A DNA stretch of 64,000 bases, taken from contig JAFYPH010000051.1 of assembly GCA_017547585.1 (NCBI GenBank), forward strand, positions 1 to 64,000, written 5' to 3'. The translations under genes and the position numbers were made by a program. This DNA comes from Bacteroidaceae bacterium. Its GTDB lineage: Bacteria; Bacteroidota; Bacteroidia; Bacteroidales; Bacteroidaceae. Shown here piece after piece: positions 46,871 through 55,737 of the stretch; positions within the stretch are counted from its first letter, which is position 1, and each line of letters begins with the position of its first letter. The notes beneath the pieces were generated by a model. It did not search any database and was not told where the DNA came from. It was given only the letters and a program-made list of their open reading frames with translations.

Positions 46871-48385
46871 CTACTGATGCGAATCTCTCAAAAGGTCGTT
46901 CACCGTCTTTACGGGGTTGAACGTTGCAAGAGGCACCTCCACAAACACAGTGTTCCAGTCGCTCATAGCACCGTTCCACAAGCCCGGAAGTTCCATAGCC
47001 TTAAGCTCGCGCCCATTCTTCGACTTATGGGAAATGAAACCTGTCGAGGGGTCAACGTAGTCGGGAAGGTTGAACTTCTCGCCCTTGTAGTTCTTCACCG
47101 AGCAAACGAGGTCTACAGGATTGAAGTGAGTGCCATTCTCGAACATTGCACGCGCCTTCTCGTTGTTCATGTCAATCTGCGAACTCTCGAGAATCTGCAG
47201 CGAATAGGTGCCGTCGCTGTTGTACGCGAGGAACGGGCCGCCTCCCGGCTCACCCACATTCTTCACCATTCCGCACACACGCATCGGGCGATTGAGCTTC
47301 TTGCGCAGATAAAGTACAAGGTTGCAATCCTCAAGATGCTTAATCTCGTTGCTGCGGCAGAAGAGCTTCTGCTGCACGAAACGAATCATCTCCTCAACCT
47401 GCTCATGAGTATATTTTCCCGAGTCTATCAGGCGCAGATACTCAAAAGCCTGCTTCTGCAGCGACACGAGCACTCCGGCAACAAGTTTCTTGTAGGTAAC
47501 AGTGTCGCCCTTGAGTCTGTCGGGAACAACATTATCGATATTCTTTATAAAGATAACATCAGCGTCAATGTCGTTGAGGTTCTCGATGAGCGCGCCGTGG
47601 CCTCCGGGACGGAAGAGCAACGCACCACCCTCGCGGAAAGGCTGGTTGTCGGCATCGGCAGCAATAGTGTCGGTACTCTGCTTCTGCTCCGAGAAAGTAA
47701 CATCATACTCAACGTCGAACATCTTCTCATAAATATCCTTGCGCGAAGCAACGAGCTTTTCGAACATCTCTCTGTGGTTGGGCGACACGGTAAAGTGCAG
47801 ACGCACCTTTCCATCCATTGCCGCGTAGAGAGCGCCCTCGACAAAATGCTCCTCGACGGGAGTACGCTGAATGCCATCGTAAGCGTGGAATTTCAACAAT
47901 CCCTTGGGCAGCGAGCCATAGTTGAGGCCCGTAAAGTCGAGCAAATTGAAAACCACGGTCTTATATTTTCCCGCAACCATAAGTTCTTTGATAGTCGCCG
48001 AACTGTTCCTTACACAAACATCGTCAAGCTCTTCGTAGAAGGCGAACTTCTCGATGTTGTTAAAAAAGTTCTTCTCAAAGTCGCTCGCAGGCTCCTCGCT
48101 CTCGCCGCTGAGGAAAGAGAAAAGATCCTTGAACATGCGGCTGGCAGCACCCGACGCAGGCACAAACTTCACAACCTCGTGTCCGGCCTTGCAATAGTCG
48201 TCCCACACGCCAAGGAAAGCCTCAACCTCGCCCTCGGCAGGCACAAGAATACCATGCTCGACAGATGCAGCCGCCTCGATTTTCAGAAACGGGAAGCCTG
48301 TCACAAAATTTCTCAACTGCTCGGCAACCTTCTGCTCCGAGATTCCTTTTTTCTTAAGTAACGCCTGGTCAGCCTTGCTTATCAT
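46871..48385 (-). CDS. DUF4301 family protein
   Basis: A 504-residue cytoplasmic protein of the DUF4301 family, common in Bacteroidota and without assigned activity. The segment VKFVPASGAASRMFK recalls the glycine-rich nucleotide loop of sugar-1-phosphate nucleotidyltransferases, and FRPGGHGALIENLNDIDAD plus KNIDNVVPDR recall the UTP-glucose pyrophosphorylase core. I infer a nucleotidyltransferase-type fold but not the substrate. It is monocistronic. A -7 box TATTTTTG at 48509-48516 (minus) may be its promoter. Confidence 0.85.
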   Translation of the reverse strand: MISKADQALLKKKGISEQKVAEQLRNFVTGFPFLKIEAAASVEHGILVPAEGEVEAFLGVWDDYCKAGHEVVKFVPASGAASRMFKDLFSFLSGESEEPASDFEKNFFNNIEKFAFYEELDDVCVRNSSATIKELMVAGKYKTVVFNLLDFTGLNYGSLPKGLLKFHAYDGIQRTPVEEHFVEGALYAAMDGKVRLHFTVSPNHREMFEKLVASRKDIYEKMFDVEYDVTFSEQKQSTDTIAADADNQPFREGGALLFRPGGHGALIENLNDIDADVIFIKNIDNVVPDRLKGDTVTYKKLVAGVLVSLQKQAFEYLRLIDSGKYTHEQVEEMIRFVQQKLFCRSNEIKHLEDCNLVLYLRKKLNRPMRVCGMVKNVGEPGGGPFLAYNSDGTYSLQILESSQIDMNNEKARAMFENGTHFNPVDLVCSVKNYKGEKFNLPDYVDPSTGFISHKSKNGRELKAMELPGLWNGAMSDWNTVFVEVPLATFNPVKTVNDLLRDSHQ

Positions 48386-48508
48386 AGTTGCATAATTTTA
48401 AGTTTCACAATATTGCGCCACCCATAAGAGAACAAATATCACCGCAAAAAGTATCTTTTCTCATGCGGAGACACGCTTCAGATGAGCGCACAAACTACAT
48501 TAGTTTTA

Positions 48509-48516
48509 CAAAAATA
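48509..48516 (-). promoter_or_regulatory. Possible -7 box for the DUF4301 gene
   Basis: TATTTTTG on the minus strand matches TAnnTTTG, about 120 nt before the start. No -33 element has correct spacing. The 332-nt gap 48386-48717 holds this box, the rel promoter and otherwise AT-rich sequence without recognisable structure. Confidence 0.35.
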
Positions 48517-48646
48517 GCAACAAAAGAGCGAAATAATATCAAGTTTACTCAATTTTTTTAGTCCGAGACGCATCCTATTTTCTTTAAAAATAAAAATAAA
48601 AATCTAAAAACTTTATAAAATATACCTCTTTTAAAATAAGATGCAA

Positions 48647-48654
48647 TATCTTTG
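48647..48654 (+). promoter_or_regulatory. -7 box for the rel gene
   Basis: TATCTTTG matches TAnnTTTG and gives a leader of roughly 60 nt before the ATG at 48718. A purine-rich stretch (GAGAAAAGCG) precedes the start codon. Confidence 0.55.
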
Positions 48655-48717
48655 TAATAGGAGAAAGAGACTCTCTGCAAGAAAAAAGAGTTACGGAACG
48701 AATAAAAGAGAAAAGCG

Positions 48718-50931
48718 ATGCCCGAATCATTAATTCTTACACACGACGAAAAGAAAGAGCTTGTAGCCCTGTGGCGCAAGCTGCAAACTAATGTAGAAGA
48801 GAAAGTTACGGCAAGCGACTACCAATTTATAAAGCCGCATTTCGACAAAGCCGTTGCCGAGGGAAAAATCACGCGAGACAAATTCGGCCTCTATCCGGTG
48901 CTACTCGACCTTCACACAGTCTACCTTGTAGGAAAGGAGATTGGCTATCGTCGCGAAATTACCATCAGCATACTGCTCAACCGTTGCGTCCTTGCAGGAG
49001 CAATAACCATGCAGGAGGTCTCGGAACGATTCGGCAGCAACGTCACCAATATACTCTCGAGCCTTGCACAGATAAATGCCCTGCACGCAAAAAGCCCCAC
49101 CGTCGAGAGCGAGAACTTCCGCAACCTGCTGCTCTCTCTCGCCAATGACATGCGCATCATCCTCATAATGATTGCCGAACGTCTGGTGCTCATGCGTCAC
49201 ATTGCCGGCAGCGACAACGACGAGGCACGCAGACAGGTAGCCCGCGAAGCATCGCAGCTCTACGCTCCGCTCGCCCACAAGTTGGGATTCTACAAGCTGA
49301 AGTCGGAACTCGAAGACCTTGTGATAAAATACACAGAGCCCGAAGTATACGCCGAGCTCAGCCGCAAGCTCGAAGAGACAGCCGCTTCGCGCGAGGACTA
49401 TATGGCAAACTTCATAGCCCCCATAGAAAAGTCGCTCCACGGCAATCCCCACATAAAATACCGCATAAAGGGAAGGACAAAGTCCATCCACTCAATATGG
49501 CAAAAGATGAAAAGACAAAAGAGTCCGTTCGAGAAAATCTACGACATCTTTGCCATACGAATAATCATCGACAGCGAACTTGCAAACGAGAAAAGCGAAT
49601 GTTGGCAAGTCTACTCGCTCGTCACCGACCTCTACACGCCCAACCCCCACCGTTTGCGCGACTGGCTCTCTGTGCCCAAGAGCAACGGTTACGAGTCGCT
49701 TCACACAACAGTGATGGGCCCCGAAGGCCGCTGGGTAGAGGTGCAGATACGTACCGAGAGAATGGACACCATCGCCGAACACGGACTTGCGGCCCACTGG
49801 CGATACAAAGGTATAAAGAGCGAGAAAGGCCTCGACAACCTTCTCGCCTCCATCCGCGACACGCTTGAGCACATCTCCGAGGAGGATGTCTCGGACAACA
49901 AGTTCAAGATGGAGCTCTACAAGGACGACATCTTTGTGTTCACCCCAAAGGGCGACCTTTTCCACCTGCCCAAAGGAGCCACCATCCTCGACTTTGCCTT
50001 CTGCATACACACGGGCGTAGGCAGCCGCTGCACAGGCGCGCTTGTCAATGGCCGCAACGTACCGCTGAAACACACGCTGAGCAACGGCGACCAGGTGGAG
50101 ATTGTTACCAGCAACAGCCAGACGCCCAAGCAGGCGTGGCTGAAGATAGTAAAGACCTCGCGTGCCCGCGCCAAGATACGTCAGGCACTCAAGGATATTG
50201 GCGCGCGTCAGGCGGCCATCGCCCGCGAGACCATCGAACGCAAGTTCAAGAACCACAAGATGGAGTTCGACGAGCGACAGATGGATCGTCTCATCCGCAA
50301 GATGGGCTTCAAGCGTCTGAGCGAATTCTACCAGCAGGTAGCCGACGGATTCATCGACGTTACCGACGTACTTCAGCGCTATCAGGAGATGCTCGCGGCC
50401 GACAATGCCACCAACGACACCATCCACAGCGCACAGGACTACACCCTACAGAATGACCCCGAGAAAGGAGGCTCTTCGGACATTCTTGTCATCGAGAGAA
50501 ACCTCAAAGGCGTAGATTATAAATTTGCAAAGTGCTGCACCCCCATCTTCGGCGACGAGATTTTCGGATTCGTCACCATCAGCGGCGGAATCTCCATCCA
50601 CCGCAAAGACTGCAGCAACGCGCGCGAGCTGCGCGAGCGCTACCCGTGGCGAGTAATCGAGGCACGCTGGAGCGACAAGGACAAGAACGGAAAGACACTC
50701 TTCGCCGTCAATCTGCGCATCGTGGGCCACGACGACATTGGAATCGTCACAAACGTAACCTCGGTAATCAGCCAAGAGAAAGATGTCATTCTGCGCAGCA
50801 TAAACATCGAGTCGCACGACACACTCTTCTCGGGAACGCTGACACTGCTCGTCGACGAATTCAGCAAGCTGAGCAAGCTCATACGCAAAATCGAGGGAAT
50901 AAAAGGCATCAAGCAGGTGTCGCGCGTGTAG
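48718..50931 (+). CDS. RelA/SpoT-family (p)ppGpp synthetase with degenerate hydrolase domain
   Basis: A 737-residue long RSH protein. The synthetase domain is intact (RIKGRTKSIHSIWQKM, YDIFAIRI, SNGYESLHTTV, EVQIRTERMDTIAEHG), followed by TGS (FVFTPKGDLFHLPKGATILDFA, shown as FTPKGDLFHLPKGAT), the zinc-finger-like HRKDCSNA region and a C-terminal ACT domain. In the N-terminal HD domain the expected HDxxEDT is replaced by NRCVLAGAIT (88-97) and the ADRLHN block by AERLVL (153-158), so hydrolase activity is probably lost. I therefore read it as a RelA-like, synthesis-only enzyme. Confidence 0.93.
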   Translation: MPESLILTHDEKKELVALWRKLQTNVEEKVTASDYQFIKPHFDKAVAEGKITRDKFGLYPVLLDLHTVYLVGKEIGYRREITISILLNRCVLAGAITMQEVSERFGSNVTNILSSLAQINALHAKSPTVESENFRNLLLSLANDMRIILIMIAERLVLMRHIAGSDNDEARRQVAREASQLYAPLAHKLGFYKLKSELEDLVIKYTEPEVYAELSRKLEETAASREDYMANFIAPIEKSLHGNPHIKYRIKGRTKSIHSIWQKMKRQKSPFEKIYDIFAIRIIIDSELANEKSECWQVYSLVTDLYTPNPHRLRDWLSVPKSNGYESLHTTVMGPEGRWVEVQIRTERMDTIAEHGLAAHWRYKGIKSEKGLDNLLASIRDTLEHISEEDVSDNKFKMELYKDDIFVFTPKGDLFHLPKGATILDFAFCIHTGVGSRCTGALVNGRNVPLKHTLSNGDQVEIVTSNSQTPKQAWLKIVKTSRARAKIRQALKDIGARQAAIARETIERKFKNHKMEFDERQMDRLIRKMGFKRLSEFYQQVADGFIDVTDVLQRYQEMLAADNATNDTIHSAQDYTLQNDPEKGGSSDILVIERNLKGVDYKFAKCCTPIFGDEIFGFVTISGGISIHRKDCSNARELRERYPWRVIEARWSDKDKNGKTLFAVNLRIVGHDDIGIVTNVTSVISQEKDVILRSINIESHDTLFSGTLTLLVDEFSKLSKLIRKIEGIKGIKQVSRV

Positions 50932-51004
50932 CCCCAACAGCAGCAAAATGTCTAATATTATATAAAAATTGCTGCACAGAGCAGATTATTAATATATAAA
51001 TAAG

Positions 51005-51012
51005 TAACTTTG
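51005..51012 (+). promoter_or_regulatory. -7 box for the DUF1573 gene
   Basis: TAACTTTG matches TAnnTTTG and lies 38 nt before the ATG at 51051. Confidence 0.55.
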
Positions 51013-51050
51013 CACGGCAAAATAAACAAAAACCGAAAAAAGAGAATAAA

Positions 51051-51503
51051 ATGCAAAAGATAATAGTTACCCTGCTGCTCGCAATGTTGTTCATCCCCAC
51101 AATGGCACAGGAGAATGTGATAAAGGGAAAGAAGGAGAGACTCTACCCCGAAATTAAGTTCGAAAAGACCAACCACAATTTCGGCACCTTCGCGGCAGAC
51201 ACTGCCCTGCTCGAGTGTGAGTTCAAGTTCAAAAACGTGGGCAAGGCCGACCTTTACATTCACCAGGCATTCGCATCGTGTGGCTGCACAGTACCCGACT
51301 TTCCCATAGAGGCAATAAAGCCCGGCGAGTGCGGAGTTATAAAAGTAACTTACGACGGCACACACAAGGCACCCGGTAGCATGCGCCGCAGCATCACCAT
51401 CCACACAAACGGTAAAGATGAAATGACTAAACTCTACATCACCGGAAAGATGTTGCCTCGCAAAGAAAAGGAGACACCTATAATCAAGGTCGACGAAGAT
51501 TAA
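51051..51503 (+). CDS. Secreted DUF1573 (Ig-like) protein
   Basis: A 150-residue exported protein (signal peptide 1-19, TMAQ) with a single DUF1573 domain: FEKTNHNFGTFAADTALLECEF (start NHNFGTF), KNVGKADLYIHQAFASCGCT and the CGC pair typical of the family. The fold is an immunoglobulin-like beta sandwich of the ASPM-SPD-2-Hydin group. Function is unknown; such proteins are abundant in Bacteroidota. It is monocistronic, with its own -7 box and terminator. Confidence 0.9.
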   Translation: MQKIIVTLLLAMLFIPTMAQENVIKGKKERLYPEIKFEKTNHNFGTFAADTALLECEFKFKNVGKADLYIHQAFASCGCTVPDFPIEAIKPGECGVIKVTYDGTHKAPGSMRRSITIHTNGKDEMTKLYITGKMLPRKEKETPIIKVDED

Positions 51504-51517
51504 AAAAGCACAAATAC

Positions 51518-51551
51518 AAAAATCTCCCCAATTTATAGGGGAGATTTTTTT
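51518..51551 (+). terminator. Intrinsic terminator of the DUF1573 gene
   Basis: A stem AAAATCTCCCC against GGGGAGATTTT with an AATTTATA loop is followed by a run of T. It lies 15 nt past the stop. Confidence 0.92.
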
Positions 51552-51602
51552 TGTTTGCAGCAACAGCTGCCCATCGGCAAACAGCAAATAGCAACGCCGC
51601 AG

Positions 51603-51634
51603 TTTGCGCAACCGGACTTTTATTCCTATTTTCG
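51603..51634 (+). promoter_or_regulatory. Promoter for the GH20 gene
   Basis: TTTG (51603-51606) lies 20 nt from TATTTTCG (51627-51634), one mismatch from TAnnTTTG. It supports the ATG at 51664 over the longer upstream frame, which would start at the promoter itself. Confidence 0.65.
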
Positions 51635-51663
51635 CAAAAACAATCATTCAAGAACAACATTCT

Positions 51664-53628
51664 ATGAGAAACAAACTACTTGTGCTGTGCCTCGCGCTGC
51701 TCTTCACGACCGCCACAGGCACCCTGAAGGCCGAAAATGAAAAACCCTTCGTAATTCCCGAACTGCGCCACTGGCAGGGAAATGACGGAGCATTGGGCAT
51801 CAATACAAAGAGCAAAGTACTCTACACAGACGCATCGCTGCAACAGGCTGCCGAAGAAATGGCTGCAGACTACGGACTGCTCTTTGGCAAGGGCCTCAAG
51901 GCCAAGGCTGCAAAAGATGCAGGCAAGACAGCAGCGGGCAGCATCGTCATCAGCCTCACCGACGACAAGAAATTGGGCGACGAGGGCTACAGCATTGCCA
52001 TAGACAACAACGTTACCATCAAGGCAAACACCCCCACCGGAGCATATTGGGCCACACGCACACTGCTGCAGATACTCGAGCAGCACCAGGGCAAGCAACT
52101 GCCCAAGGGCACCATCCGCGACTGGCCCGACTACGCCGTGCGTGGTTATATGATTGACGTAGGCCGCAAACATGTACCTTTGGAGTACCTCGAAGAGTAT
52201 GCAAAAGTGATGGCGTACTACAAGATGAACACCTTCCAGATACATCTTAACGACCGAGGAGTAAAGGTGCGCAAAGACAGCTGGGACGACACCTACGCAG
52301 CTTTCCGTCTCGAGAGCGAGTACTTTCCCGAACTCACCGCCAAGGATGGCCACTACACAAAAGACGGATTCCGCCAGTTCCAGAAAGATGCAGCCAAAAT
52401 ATGCGTGAACGTAATCCCCGAGATTGACGCCCCCGCACACTCACTCTGTTTCTCACGCTTCCGCGAGGGCTTCGGTGCCGAGAAGTATGGAATGGACCAT
52501 CTTGACCTCTTCAACCCCGCCGTATACACATTCCTCGACTCACTGTTCACCGAATACCTCGAGGGCGACGACCCCGTATTTGTGGGCAAGAACGTACACA
52601 TTGGCACCGACGAATACTCTAACAAGGACAAGGAGGTTGTTGAGAAGTTCCGCGCATTTACCGACCACTACCTGCGCTTCGTCGAGAGTTTCGGCAAGCA
52701 GCCTTATTTGTGGGGCTCGCTCACCCATGCAAAGGGAAACACCCCCGTGAAGGCCGAAAATGTGGTTATGGAGTGCTGGTACGTAAACTACGCCCACCCC
52801 GCAGAAATGAAAAAGTTGGGATACAAGATTGTAAGCGTGCCCTCGCGTTCAGTCTATCTTGTTCCTGCTGCACCCTACTACTACGACTATCTTAACCACG
52901 AGAAGCTGTACAACAGCTGGACACCTGCCACCATCAACCAGTACAAGTTCGAGGAGCTCGATCCCTGCCTGCTCGGAGGAATGTTCGCCGTGTGGAACGA
53001 CCTTGCCGGCAACGGAATCACCGTGGATGACATTCACCACCGCACAATCCCCGCCACACAGGTGCTTGCAGCCTGTACCTGGAGCCCCACATACAAGAAG
53101 GTACCCTTCAAAGAGTTCGACAGCAAACGCACAGGGCTGAGCGAGGCTCCGGGCGTCAACGAGCTTGCACAGTTCAAGGGAGCGCCCAACAGCATAGTCT
53201 ACAGCCTGCCCAAAGTAAAGGCCGGCAAAAAATACAATGTAAAGGAGGCAGGATTCTTCAACAGCATCAGTTTCCACATTGACGGCGCCAAGGAAGAGCG
53301 CGGCACCAAACTCTTCTCGAACGACGTTACCGACTTTTACCTCTCGAGCCCCGTGGACGGACGCATGGCATTTGCACGCGACGGCTATCTATGCACCTTC
53401 GACTACTACGTCGAGGAAGGCAAGAGCGCCGACATTCTCATCGAATGCACCAACGCCACCACCCGCCTCTACGTCAACGGAAAGTTGCAGGATGACCTCA
53501 AGCGCGAGAAACGCTGGATAACCGAGAAAGAGCCCTTTGAGTTTATACAGACGCTTCACTTCCCGCTGCTGAGGTCAGGCAATTTCAAGAGCCGCATCAG
53601 CAACCTCAATGTGATAAAGATGAAATAA
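51664..53628 (+). CDS. Secreted GH20 beta-N-acetylhexosaminidase
   Basis: A 654-residue exported enzyme (signal peptide 1-23, LKAE) that should remove terminal GlcNAc or GalNAc from host glycans or peptidoglycan/chitin fragments. A GH20b N-terminal domain (about 30-155) precedes the barrel: RGYMIDVGRKHVP, NTFQIHLND, EIDAPAHS and the catalytic pair Asp316-Glu317 in HIGTDEYS. The C-terminal 150 residues form a beta-rich LamG-like domain (CTFDYYVEEG, TTRLYVNGKL). Monocistronic, with promoter and terminator in place. Confidence 0.93.
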   Translation: MRNKLLVLCLALLFTTATGTLKAENEKPFVIPELRHWQGNDGALGINTKSKVLYTDASLQQAAEEMAADYGLLFGKGLKAKAAKDAGKTAAGSIVISLTDDKKLGDEGYSIAIDNNVTIKANTPTGAYWATRTLLQILEQHQGKQLPKGTIRDWPDYAVRGYMIDVGRKHVPLEYLEEYAKVMAYYKMNTFQIHLNDRGVKVRKDSWDDTYAAFRLESEYFPELTAKDGHYTKDGFRQFQKDAAKICVNVIPEIDAPAHSLCFSRFREGFGAEKYGMDHLDLFNPAVYTFLDSLFTEYLEGDDPVFVGKNVHIGTDEYSNKDKEVVEKFRAFTDHYLRFVESFGKQPYLWGSLTHAKGNTPVKAENVVMECWYVNYAHPAEMKKLGYKIVSVPSRSVYLVPAAPYYYDYLNHEKLYNSWTPATINQYKFEELDPCLLGGMFAVWNDLAGNGITVDDIHHRTIPATQVLAACTWSPTYKKVPFKEFDSKRTGLSEAPGVNELAQFKGAPNSIVYSLPKVKAGKKYNVKEAGFFNSISFHIDGAKEERGTKLFSNDVTDFYLSSPVDGRMAFARDGYLCTFDYYVEEGKSADILIECTNATTRLYVNGKLQDDLKREKRWITEKEPFEFIQTLHFPLLRSGNFKSRISNLNVIKMK

Positions 53629-53646
53629 AATAAGAACCCCAATACA

Positions 53647-53687
53647 AAGAATCTCCCCAAAGTTCGTTGAACTTTGGGGAGATTCTT
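53647..53687 (+). terminator. Bidirectional intrinsic terminator
   Basis: A 19-bp perfect stem (AAGAATCTCCCCAAAGTTC, GTT loop, exact complement) lies between the convergent GH20 and M18 peptidase genes. Its core CTCCCC...GGGGAG resembles the terminator at 51518. Confidence 0.93.
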
Positions 53688-53703
53688 ATTTACATACTAT
53701 CGG

Positions 53704-54981
53704 TTACACATTGTAGAACTCTGTGAAGGCCTTGATAGCATACTCAGTATCCACAAGAGCCGAAGTCTCGCGTATAGAGTGCATGCCCCACATGGGATTA
53801 CCCATATCCACTCCGCGCATGGGCAGCTGGGTGGTGAGAGTATTTCCAAGGGTACCGCCACCGGCAATGTCCGAGCGGTTCACAAAATACTGGAAGGGAA
53901 CACCCGCCTTGCGGCAAATTTCGGCAAACACCGCAGCCGACTCGGCGTCGGTAACATATTTCTGGTTGGCATTGAACTTGATTACAGGGCCGCCACCCAT
54001 CACAGGATGGTTGGTGGGGTCGTGCTTGTCAGCATAGTTAGGATGCAGCGCGTGAGCCATGTCCGCAGAAATCATGAATGAGTTCTCCACAGCGCCGTAG
54101 AGGTCGCCGGGCTTTCCGCCTCTGTTCATTATGATAGTGTCGAACAGATTGCGCAGCACAGGCGACGCCGAGCCCTGCTTGGTGACGTTTCCTGTCTCCT
54201 CGTTGTCGAAGAGCGCAAGCACCTGAGTCATCGACGAGGGCTTGCTGTCGAGCATTGCGCGAAGGCCCGCAAAAGACATCAGGAGGTCATCCTGACGGCC
54301 GCACGATACAAACTCGTTGTTCATTCCGCAGAGACACGCAGGCGTTGCGTCGTAGAGCGAAACGTCGAAGTCGAGAATATCCTCAACGTTCACGCCAAGC
54401 TCCTCGGCAATAATCTTCACGAGAAGATTCTCCTTCTCGAAGTGTCCGGTGATGAAGCCCAGCACAGGCATCATGTCACGCTGACGGTTGATGGGGTTGC
54501 CATCGTTAACCTCGCGGTTGAAGTGGATAGCCAGGTGAGGAATGAGCAGCAGAGGACGCTTCACGTGCAGCAGACGAATCTCGGGACGCAAGGGCGACTC
54601 GCCACGCAGAATCACGCGACCGGCAATTGAGAGGGGACGGTCGAACCATGTGTAAAGGATAGGGCCGCCGTAAACCTCGGTATTCAGACGCACCATTCCA
54701 CCTTCGGAGTACATTTCGGGTGCGGGCTTTATGCGGAATCCGGGAGAGTCAGTGTGTGCGCAGATGAGTTTGAAACCCTCTTTCACACAGCCTGTACCCA
54801 CGCGGAAGGCAAAAAGCGCGGAATTGTTCTTTGTAATATAGTAGCCGCTACCGGGCTCGAGTGTGGGCATATTGCCAAGCTCCACTTTTTTGAAGCCACC
54901 GGCTGTGAGTACCTTCTCGGCGTAATCTATCGCAAGGAAATTGACAGGAGAGCTGTCAAGCATTTTTAATAATTCGTTCAT
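53704..54981 (-). CDS. M18 family aminopeptidase
   Basis: A 425-residue cytoplasmic metalloaminopeptidase. The metal-binding motifs are visible: CAHTDSPGFRIKP (His ligand), DNEETGN (catalytic Glu and ligand) and the C-terminal GMHSIRETSALVD (His ligand). M18 enzymes prefer N-terminal acidic or neutral residues and form large dodecamers. It is 4 nt downstream of a MurU-like nucleotidyltransferase gene, third in an operon that appears to concern wall-sugar salvage, so it may process the peptides released at the same time; that link is inferred. Confidence 0.93.
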   Translation of the reverse strand: MNELLKMLDSSPVNFLAIDYAEKVLTAGGFKKVELGNMPTLEPGSGYYITKNNSALFAFRVGTGCVKEGFKLICAHTDSPGFRIKPAPEMYSEGGMVRLNTEVYGGPILYTWFDRPLSIAGRVILRGESPLRPEIRLLHVKRPLLLIPHLAIHFNREVNDGNPINRQRDMMPVLGFITGHFEKENLLVKIIAEELGVNVEDILDFDVSLYDATPACLCGMNNEFVSCGRQDDLLMSFAGLRAMLDSKPSSMTQVLALFDNEETGNVTKQGSASPVLRNLFDTIIMNRGGKPGDLYGAVENSFMISADMAHALHPNYADKHDPTNHPVMGGGPVIKFNANQKYVTDAESAAVFAEICRKAGVPFQYFVNRSDIAGGGTLGNTLTTQLPMRGVDMGNPMWGMHSIRETSALVDTEYAIKAFTEFYNV

Positions 54982-54985
54982 AGTA

Positions 54986-55729
54986 TCATTTATTTAAATT
55001 AGTATTTTTCAAAATATCGGCTGCACGTTCAAGTGCTTCGGGCGTGCCCGCGTCCACCCATCTGCAGGTGTCGGGGAAGAGCGCAGCCTTCACACTCATG
55101 CGCGCGGCATTCTCAAGATAGAAGGGAATGAGCGGGAAGGCCCCGTCGGTCTCTTTCATTCTGCGCGCCATCGCATCGTTAATCACATGGATGCCCGAAA
55201 AGGCGTAAGGCGTGAAATTCTCGGGAGCAAAGTCGTGGAAAGGCGACCTTTTCTCGCCACTCTTCATGTTCATCCAGCCTGCGAGAGCCATCTGCTCGTC
55301 AAAAAAGAGCATACGCGATGAACTTCTCTTCTGCACCAGCAGCAGAGTGTCGCACCCCTCGGCCGAGGCGTAAAGCTCGCCCAGATTCACGTCGCTTATC
55401 ACATCTACATTATGCACGAGCACAGGCTTTTCATCGTCGAAAAAGCTGAGCGCACGCGCAATGCCGCCACCCGTGTCGAGCAACAGGTTGCGCTCGTCCG
55501 AGACATCTATCCTGATGCCAAACGAGTCGTTGCGCTGCAGAAAATCTATAATCTGCTCGCTCATATAATGCACGTTCACCACAATGTGCGTGAATCCCGC
55601 GCATTTCATTTTGAGAATAAGATGCTGCAACATCGATGCCCCTGCAACCTCTACGAGCGCCTTCGGGCGGGCATCGGTGAGCGGTCGCAAGCGCGTACCC
55701 AATCCTGCAGCAAGAATTATAGCATTCAT
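54986..55729 (-). CDS. MurU-like sugar-1-phosphate nucleotidyltransferase
   Basis: A 247-residue nucleotidyltransferase. The donor-binding start AIILAAGLGTRLRPLTDARPKALVEV (visible as LAAGLGTRLRPLTD), LVHNVDVISD and RWVDAGTPEAL give the NDP-sugar pyrophosphorylase fold. Its size and the kinase gene just upstream match the AmgK-MurU pair, in which MurU makes UDP-MurNAc from MurNAc-1-phosphate. A GDP- or dTDP-hexose role is possible. It lies 8 nt after the kinase-RapZ fusion gene. Confidence 0.82.
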   Translation of the reverse strand: MNAIILAAGLGTRLRPLTDARPKALVEVAGASMLQHLILKMKCAGFTHIVVNVHYMSEQIIDFLQRNDSFGIRIDVSDERNLLLDTGGGIARALSFFDDEKPVLVHNVDVISDVNLGELYASAEGCDTLLLVQKRSSSRMLFFDEQMALAGWMNMKSGEKRSPFHDFAPENFTPYAFSGIHVINDAMARRMKETDGAFPLIPFYLENAARMSVKAALFPDTCRWVDAGTPEALERAADILKNTNLNK

Positions 55730-55737
55730 CCTAAAAA

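Noticed and set aside
46877..48361. A 494-codon open frame on the plus strand
   Set aside because: It is the exact antisense of the DUF4301 gene and shows no domain or promoter.
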